Source: Cryptomeria japonica
Taxonomy: Eukaryota; Streptophyta; Pinopsida; Cupressales; Cupressaceae
Length of the DNA stretch: 64,000 nt
Direction of reading: 5' to 3'
Assembly: GCF_030272615.1 (NCBI RefSeq)
Contig: NC_081411.1
Location: 831,004,160 to 831,068,159 of the forward strand
Below the pieces are notes generated by a model. The model was not told the DNA's origin. It was given only the letters and a program-made list of their open reading frames with translations, and searched no databases. A program made the position numbers and the translations under genes. Position 1 is the first letter of the stretch, and the number at the start of each line of letters is the position of its first letter. Below are positions 57,117 to 64,000 of the stretch, piece by piece.

Positions 57117-58553
57117 CTAGGCATTGCTAGATTTTTTGACACCCTGGCCCGAATGCAGCAGGGCGTTGTTCCAGTCCTCAGTTTGGAACTCAAGCAGTTC
57201 CTTGTGAATGCCTTCTTTGCCAAGCACCTTTTCCTACATAAACCTGAAGCCGAATTTGAAAATGCTGCCCATCTTCAATTCCAGCTCAATGATCCTATCC
57301 TTAACTCTGCGCAGTTCCTCCCCCATATCCCTCAACTCTTTATCAGCCTTCTAACATCCCACACAATTCTTACCCACAGCATTCGTCCTCACATCTTCCT
57401 CCATGGCAACATCTTCCAATTTTTCATCCCCAGTCAGGTTCCCTTGCTCGGCCCATCTCTGGTTAACCGACTTCTCTGGGTTCTCATCCAAATTCTCAAG
57501 GTTCTCATCCAAATACTCCCCACCACTATCAGGATTCCCCTCATTCCCTTTTTCTTCAGAATCTCTGCCCTGCTCCCCTTCGTAGCCATAATCCACCAAC
57601 TTCAACCTCTTACCCTTCCCAAACTCACAGGAGGCAAGTCTGTTCAATCATCTCTTGCCTTCATTCCTACTACTCTCCCTTTCCTCATCTTCCTCCTTAC
57701 TCGACTCATCCACAATTGTTATCTTTTAGCAGCTCCAGATCTTCCCTTTCTTCTTGCTGGTTGAGGTCTTTTGGATTTTGAGCATACCTATTTCTATGAT
57801 AACCACAGATGTAGAAGGGGTTCTAAGGGAAGCCATGAAAGCAACCTTCAAATGGGGAATGCAATGTTTGGTCCAGGCACTAGGTGCACAAATTAGCAAG
57901 GGGGAAGCACTCATGGCAGGGGCTTCCATAACCACAATCTTTCTAGGCGGACAAAAGGCAGGATGAAACAAATATAGCCTGTAAATCAAACCTTGGTGCA
58001 AGGGGCACATCTTTGTATCTTGTTTTTCAGATCAAGGGCCTCTTTGACAAAGTGTTCCAAGGAGTGGAGCAGATAAAACGGGAAAGAAATGGTATTATGG
58101 TTCAAGAGCAGCATATGGTAGAAATAATGGACTTTATGCCGACCTTCGAAAGTAAAATATTTCATTATAATTAAACATACAGTTTTCCACTGGTCGGGGA
58201 GCTTTTCTCTCACATAACCACCTTCCAGCTTCACAAGGGCTTGCTTCCCACAAAAGAACTGGTTCAGACTTTCACTGTTTGCAACATGGCTCATTCTCTT
58301 CCACTTCCTACCTTCCATGGAGAGGCCAGGCACCTGCGCAATCACTTCCTCACTAACCTCAAACAAGATACCACCCACAGTGACCCTCCTATTCACTCAC
58401 GATGTAGCAAATTGAATCAACAATTCTTCATCAAACCTTTGCATCTATTCGAGATAACCATCAACTCCTCCTTCCTTGCAAATGTGCCACAAATTTCAAA
58501 AAAATTGACTCATTCGGCTTATCTGACTCTGTACGCAAGAGGTCTCCTCCCAT
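57117..58553 (-). pseudogene. U5 ORF: fifth member of the unknown family, broken
   Basis: Minus strand. ATG at 58553 opens MGGDLLRTESDKPNESIFLK and FVAHLQGRRS before a stop at 58461. After a frameshift, 58396-57986 has block A (FEVSEEVIAQVPGLSMEG, 58310-58363) and block B (ISFPFYLLHSL, 58058-58090), 73 residues apart, less than in U1-U3. REKLPDQWKTVCLIIMKYFT lies between. Stops and shifts follow. The tail (57647-57351) is acidic (GGEYLDENLENLDENPEKS) and ends in a probable helix (KELRDMGEELRRVKDRIIEL) to TAG at 57117. It lies in the presumed S25 intron region. Function unknown. Confidence 0.6.
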
Positions 58554-59109
58554 TCTATGAGTAGAAAGAGAGTTTTGCGGAAAAAAATAGAGAAACACAA
58601 GAAATTGCGAAAGTTTTTCCAAAAGTATCGCAGTAAATGTGACGATAAGTTTCAAATAGGCTATCGGAGTCATAAATGCGCCCATATCTTCCACGTGCCA
58701 ATAGCACAACAAGCAATGCGAAGTGATAGCTGAATTGAAATTTGTAGGCTTTCTTTCCCTAGGGATTAACTTGTCATCATTACTCCAGTTTCCGGACGAT
58801 TCACTACAATGATCCCAACGCATCATATCGTAGCAACATAAAATACACCACACAAAAGGTGGGTCCCAGTCCACGTCAACGCATGAGTTGCCAAAACGAG
58901 CTTGACTGTGCCCTCTCTACCTATGAGTCCACCTCAATTGATACCACTTCATCCAAAACCCACTTTTTTCAATATTCAAATTTTCTCACCATCCCCATTC
59001 AAACTTGCAACCCCCATCCCAGGATAATGGAAGTTGCAAGAGCCAATTGCCCAAAAGATGGAAACTACCCATTAGACTCCGCAGACGGGTACTCTCCATT
59101 TAGGAGTAT
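58554..59109. other. Non-coding stretch between U5 and the LINE
   Basis: It should hold the LINE 3' untranslated end and the U5 leader. No border could be placed. Confidence 0.5.
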
Positions 59110-59575
59110 CTAAACATTATTAGGGAGGGCATCCTTCCTCTGCCAACATCTCCATCCTTCAACTTGGAGGCAACGCGCCACCAAGGCATCAGCAACCACA
59201 TTGCCCTCCCTATAAACATGGCCAATTTCAAAGTGCTCAAGCCCCAAAAGAAACCTGTGAATGTCTCTAATTATCCCCTCAATGGACCAATTAGTCTTGC
59301 ACAACCCCTTAGTCACATCAATTATAAGCTTGGAGTCACCTTCAATGACTAAGGTCTTCGATCCAATTGAGAGGGCAACTTTGAGTCCCCAAAGTAATGC
59401 CATCCCTTCAACTTGGTTGTTCGTATTACCCTTCACATTCCCAGCATATGCTAACACCAATTCCCCCGTGTGCATTCTTATAACTCCCCCTACAAGCCGT
59501 CTCCCCTTGTAGATTGTCTCGTAGCTCCATAGAAGTTCAGCTTGCACATCACCAACTTAGGTGGAGTCCATTTAG
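59110..59575 (-). pseudogene. LINE ORF2 RNase H domain
   Basis: The C-terminal RNase H of a plant LINE, which removes the RNA template. The start KWTPPKLVMCKLNFYGAT (59575-59520) has Tyr where the first catalytic Asp should be (N-F-D-G-A), and a frameshift follows within a few codons. From 59490 the domain is intact: GGVIRMHTGELVLAYAG, NNQVEGMALLWGLK (Glu), VIEGDSKLIID (Asp), HVYREGNVVADALV (Asp). It ends at 59110. Confidence 0.85.
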
Positions 59576-61385
59576 CATTCCTTCTCAACAACCTCTTTGA
59601 ATTGTCAAAATTGGTACAGGAGGAAGGCCTCAACACAAAGCAATTTTATCATCAAACTGGAGAAAGGAAGGACAAGGTCACGAGATGGCACAGAGATTTT
59701 CCAAGAGGAGTTCGGAAAAGGACCTAAAAACTACTCCAAAGGATTTTCAAGATCACGAAAAAATCATGTTATTTCTCTCTTTCCAAATGCTCCAACCAAG
59801 ATGGGGCAAGATCAATCTCCATAACTATTTAATTAGAGGGTTACAAGAGGGACCTTGCCAACCCAAAACAATTTGTTGAAGATCCCAATCCATAACCCAA
59901 GAAAAGTCTAGCTTTTGCAGCACCAAGCCCCAAAGAGTTCTAGTGAAGGTGCAATGGAGTAAAAGGTGGGAAGGGCTTTCCTCCTCTTGCTTGCATAAGA
60001 CAAAACGATTCGAAAATTGAAATCCTCTTTTAGAAAGGTTGTCTTGGGTGAGGATCTTGTTATGAAGGGCACTCCACCAGAAGAAGTTAATCTCAGGGAT
60101 TAGTTATTGATTCCAAACCTTTCTCCAATACCCTAGGAGGTTGTTATCCTTGAGGAGAGAGAGATAAGCACACTTAACTATAAACTCGCCCACTGGGTTC
60201 AGTCGCCATATGAATTTAACCACTCTTTGGAAGAGGGGAATATTCTAGATTGGTTAAGAAAATTCTGCAACTCCCTAGCCGTTTGCAACAAAAGGAGTTG
60301 ATGATGGCAACATTGTGAGATATCCCTCCAAGAATTAGCAAGGGATATATAGTCCAAGACCCAATGTCCAAAAAAAATCCTTAGCATTATCACAAATGCT
60401 CCTAAAAGAATTATGCAAAACTAAGGATTTGTCTTCCAACCAAGTATCCTCCCAGAAACAAATATTATCTCCATTCCCAATCAACCACAACAAACCTGAT
60501 TGAATGATGTTCCTGCATTTGAGAGCATTATTCCATATCTTAGAGCCACTAGGGAGCCCTTGAGTCGAAAGAGCTTTATAAAACTTCACCTAATTAAGAT
60601 ATTTAGAACACATTATTCTACACCAATCAGCTTTCTTTTGGGCCAATTTCCATCTATCTTTTGCCACGAGTGCTCTGTTAAGCAAAGGAATTTTCCTAAT
60701 CCCCAAGCCCCCCATATATTTGGAACAACAAACCTTATCCCAACTGACCATGGCCATTCTCTTCTTTTCCTCCATGCCCATCCATAAGAAAGTCTTATGG
60801 ATCCGTTCAAGTTTTTTGCCATGGAACCCGAAATCTTAAACAAGAAGAGGAAGTAGACCAAGATGCCTAGAAGGGAGGCAGCAAGGAGTTGAAGTTACGT
60901 TGCACTACTCAGGAGCTTGCCCTTCCAACCAGCCAGCGTCCTTTGGATTCTTTTGAGGATTGTATTCCAGAAGGTATTTGATACCTCCTTAACCATGAGG
61001 GGCAACCCTAAGTAGACCCCCAGGAGGACAGCACTCTTGCAACCAAGAATAGCCCTAATTTTATCTTGGAGTTTCACCGAGTATTGAAAAAATAAATACT
61101 GCTTTTATTGTAGTTAATGTACTACCCTAAGGCTTATACATACTAATTAAGAAAGTTCTTCCACTCCCTTGCCTCCACCACAGAAGCAACCCCAAACAAG
61201 ATGGTATCATCAGCAAACTACTACAAAACAGTTGGCAGTAGAGAAGAAGCAGGCTTAACCCCTTGAAGTCTACCATTGCTAATAAGATTTAGAAATTTCC
61301 TCCCTGGAACCTCCATCAAAATGATGAACGAGCAAGGAGATAAGGGGTCCCCTTACCGAATACCTCTAGCAGCTCTAAAAGATCT
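59576..61385 (-). pseudogene. LINE ORF2: reverse transcriptase C-terminus, thumb and zinc region
   Basis: Minus strand, read from 61385: AARGIR, GDPLSPCSFIILMEVPGRKF, then FADDTILFG, whose FADD (61206-61217) is the reverse transcriptase active site. ILGCKSAVLLGVYLGLPL and LKRIQRTLAGWKGKLLSSA (61060-60895) are the thumb. WDKVCCSKYMGGLGIRKIPL (60745-60680) and WLIGNGDNICFWEDTWL (60490-60435) follow. A zinc-ribbon-like segment (FVLCKQEEESPSHLLLHC) lies near 60010-59955. Frameshifts and stops are spread along it. Confidence 0.85.
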
Positions 61386-62153
61386 TGATGCAGGAGCATC
61401 CCCTATTCTTGGCAATCTTGCATCAACCAAAAATATTTCTTTTTTGTTTGTTTTATGTTTTGCAGTTTTAGCATTCCTTTCTGTATTTTCTTGCATTGGC
61501 TCACCGGATCTTGTGGAGCTGGATTTTGCTTGAGGACATGATCATCTTCCTTATTCCTAAACCGCAGAACATTTGGATCATTTTCCGACAAGTTATCGAT
61601 TCCGGATTCTGAGACAGTTTTTTGCAACCAGAACCGCTTGGACCTATTTGCATTGGTGAATCTACCGGATCCTTTTTGTAGCTTGCGGAGCCTAGTTCGT
61701 TGATTTTGATGTTCCTTGGCGTGTGGCCTACCTTCCCATTGATCCGCACTTCATCCTTTGGATTTTCCAGAGGAATCTCTTTGGCGGAGGCCGACCTGTT
61801 GGTTTTACACATTTGATCTTGCTCTTCGGCATTTGATCCCTTTTGGCCGACCACATCCCCTTGGATCGTATAAATCATTGTAATTGAGCATTAGAAAGGT
61901 AGAACATAGTAGATAGATCTTAAGATTTAGAGGTTCGAGAGTGACCTGTTCTATAATTAAGCATGTTTGTAGCAGGCCAGTGAGCCAAATCTTGTAACCC
62001 AAATGTTACCGGTTGCTTGTAAACAGTTTTCATGGTCTAATTCATTCAGTTCTGGATTGTCTGCATCATATCCTCTTGTTTCTGTTGTGTTTACTCTTGC
62101 TGCCCGGTCCGGATTGATCTCTTTAAGGTCCCTCCTAACCAGTGATTGCTCCA
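61386..62153 (+). mobile_element. 768-bp insertion in the LINE, possible solo LTR or TRIM
   Basis: The LINE protein reads VNGILKGF up to 62154 and resumes with FRAARGIR at 61385, so this segment interrupts it. It starts TGATGCAGGAGCA and ends TGATTGCTCCA on the plus strand, so it is TG...CA and the ends are partly inverted (GGAGCA/TGCTCC). A TATAAATC site lies at about 61868. The flanks (GATCT left, AATCC right) are not a clean duplication. A minus-strand ORF of 125 codons within it was not recognised. Confidence 0.45.
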
Positions 62154-62835
62154 AATCCCTTGAGAATTCCATTAACCAATACTTCATATCTCACAGTAGT
62201 AACACATTCCCTAATTAAACAATTTAGCGTATTCCCAAATCCTAGCTCTATTAGGATTTTAAAAAGAAAGTCCCAGATAACTCTGTTATAAGCCTTAGAA
62301 ATGTCAAGCTTGAGGACCATCCCCAACTAGTGGCTCCTATCCATAGAATGAATAATTTCATGAGTGGTGACCACCGCATCAAGGATCTGCCTTCATGGAA
62401 CGAATCCCTTCCAATTGCAATTGATGAACCCATCCAAGAAAGGCTTGATTCTATTAACTAGTATTTTAGAAAAAAAATTGTAAACAGTGTTGCAAAAACT
62501 AATAGGTCTGAAGTCAATTAGCCTTGAGGGCTCTTGAATTTTAGGAATCGGGGCAATATAAGAGTTGTTGAGCTTTTTCAGCAACTTCCCCATTCTGAAG
62601 AAGTCCTTAGCAGCCATGGTCACATCAAAGCTCACAATGTCCCAAAACTCCTAGAAAAAAAGCCGAGGGGAAACCATCAAGACTTTAGGACTTTGTAGGC
62701 CCCCATAGATAAAGCAGCACTTCTAACCTCCTCATCAGTGACTGGGGCCATGATTAGTGCACTGTCAGCCTCATCCAAAAGCAAATTACTAGCCCTGTTA
62801 TCATTTTTTAAAGTGTTACAAAAGTAGTTAGATGC
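62154..62835 (-). pseudogene. LINE ORF2: reverse transcriptase N-terminal half
   Basis: Minus strand. From 62835: ASNYFCNTLKN, EVRSAALSMGA, EFWDIVSFDVTMAAKDFF, then YIAPIPKIQEPSRLIDFRPI and SFCNTVYNFFSKILVNRIKP (62560-62440). WKGFVP is followed by TGA where Gly is usual before RQILDAV. GMVLKLDISKAYNRVIWDF (62325-62270) is motif A; its first Asp is kept, D-R is N-R. CVTTVRYEVLVNG ends at the insertion. The endonuclease domain that should precede it was not found, so the copy is 5' truncated or internally deleted. Confidence 0.85.
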
Positions 62836-64000
62836 CATGACGCCCAGCTAGGTATCATTAATTTAATAAATTATTGTTGTTGAAATTTCAAGCTGGAACC
62901 TTCCAAACAATGGCCGAATCCAGGCAAAGGATTCGTTTGTTTCCACAGTGATGGCAGGTGTTTTTCTGAGGCTTATGGCTTGTCCTGCCACAAGTGTGAA
63001 TAGAGTTTATTAGAGATCCGAAATGATAATGACTGAGCCCTTGGTGATTTGGATTTTCAATCAGGCAAAGGCCCAAATAGTATCTGAATCTTTTCTGGGA
63101 GCATTACCATTGGATGAAATAATAGAAGCAGAAAGTGACTTGTTGCCACTATTGGTGGTGGTGGCATCTTGCTTGGGTAAAAGAGATGCAGGACCATCAA
63201 TTTGTGCTTGGCCTCAAACAAACTTGGAGCTAACTTCATGTTTTTTTCTCCCTAAGAATTTATTTGTGATCAAGTTTGGAAGCCACAAACTGCAGGATAA
63301 TTTGGTCAATACAGCATCTTGTCTTAGATATTACCCATACAGAGTTTAAATAAAGATAATATTTGGATGTACTCACACAGTTTTTCTGGAGTTTTGGAAT
63401 TAAAACGGCCTGGAATGTATTGGTTATAGCTTGGGATCTGTTAGAACCCAGCTTTAAAGGCATTAAATTTGCAGACTTGGCTGTGTTTGCCCATGTATTA
63501 CAATGACTGTGTTAGCCCACCTTTTATAACCAATCTGAAATAATATAAGTGGGTTTTGCCTTTGTCAAGAACTTTGGCTAAGCCTGCCTTATGTTGTCCC
63601 CTATGTGTTCATCGTGTGCTAAAGTCTGCAAAAAGTCCAAAAGATTCTAATTGTGGGTATGTTTAGATCATTTCAATAAGTTCTGTAAGCTGTCAAAGTT
63701 TCAGACAGTCACACTTGTCCATCTCAATATATCATTCCATAAATCTCCACCTTCCCCTTTGTCCATCCCAATATGCCATTCTATTCATCTCAGACTTCAT
63801 CCCACCATATCTTTCGACCTGATCTTGACAATCCGATCCTTAACCTTGTAAAAAATTTCTAAGTATGGTTTTTGGACTATCGGATTTCCCCTTACCCACA
63901 TACCATTAATTATAACCTGGAAATCCCAATCCTTTGCATTAAATCACTTTTGACACCGAAGTTTCAAGCATCCCTTAACTAGTGTATCATCTCCTCTACT
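62836..64000. other. Largely non-coding end of the window
   Basis: A minus-strand segment at 62990-62910 reads HTCGRTSHKPQKNTCHHCGN, vaguely like a LINE ORF1 zinc knuckle, but alone it is not convincing. No S25 exon and no other gene was recognised. Confidence 0.45.

Noticed and set aside
57153-57764. 203-codon plus-strand open frame
   Set aside because: It mirrors the acidic, charged tail of the minus-strand U5 ORF; no family resemblance and no ATG-linked context.
58241-58564. Plus-strand open frame opposite U5 block A
   Set aside because: Shadow of the minus-strand frame that carries the conserved blocks.
62888-63076. LINE ORF1 zinc knuckle
   Set aside because: Only scattered Cys/His residues; spacing does not fit CCHC well and no ORF1 domain surrounds it.

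Overview
The window looks like a transposon-dense piece of a large plant nuclear genome. Nearly all recognisable coding sequence belongs to decayed LTR retrotransposons (Ty3/Gypsy, Ty1/Copia), LINEs, a candidate SINE, and a group of related proteins of unknown function. The only host gene seen is the last exon of a cytosolic ribosomal protein S25 gene (minus strand, 56166-56279). The low GC, old broken elements and long intron-like spaces suggest a seed plant with a very large genome, possibly a gymnosperm; that is inference, not shown by the sequence.

Layout. 1-1843 is the broken end of a Ty3/Gypsy pol (RNase H, integrase), followed by an antisense ORF with its own TATA box (2816-1992). 3449-4660 plus 10607-13172 is one large broken ORF (unit U1). 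A 5.9-kb unit (U2, 4661-10606) is nested in U1 and carries a related broken ORF, palindromic repeats, a TATA box and a leader intron. 13524-16731 is a third related ORF (U3), with a non-coding end to 18252. 18589-25280 is a nearly complete Ty1/Copia element with two LTRs, a perfect 5-bp target duplication, PBS, PPT and a repeated leader hairpin. 25343-36145 is a long, badly decayed Ty3/Gypsy element of Tat type with a second, archaeal-type RNase H. 36146-43990 is mostly non-coding with two or three LINE relics. 44216-50270 is a non-autonomous LTR element (E4) with 1.3-kb LTRs, a coiled-coil/zinc-knuckle gag-like ORF, and a 421-codon open reading frame of unknown function where pol would be. 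50271-56165 is low in coding signal but holds a Tat gag relic, a perfect 22-bp hairpin, a candidate SINE, and a ~600-bp tandem duplication just downstream of the S25 exon. 57117-58553 (minus) is a fifth ORF of the unknown family (U5). 59110-62835 (minus) is a broken LINE reverse transcriptase/RNase H ORF split by a 768-bp insertion.

The most interesting theme is that five ORFs (U1, U2, U3, U5, E4) on different element backgrounds share a two-block architecture: an early hydrophobic V-T/S-x-E-x-I-x-x-hydrophobic-x-G-I/L-P block, then a later F-x-F-x-S-x-L-V-x-x-L block about 70-116 residues downstream, followed in several by acidic or Pro-rich and coiled-coil tails. U1-U3 keep almost the same spacing (113-116 residues). 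The first block resembles the pattern seen in plant mobile domain and related plant transposon-borne proteins, but the family was not identified. Start codons are given only where an ATG is visible; frames and stops were read by hand, and no alignment or database search was possible.
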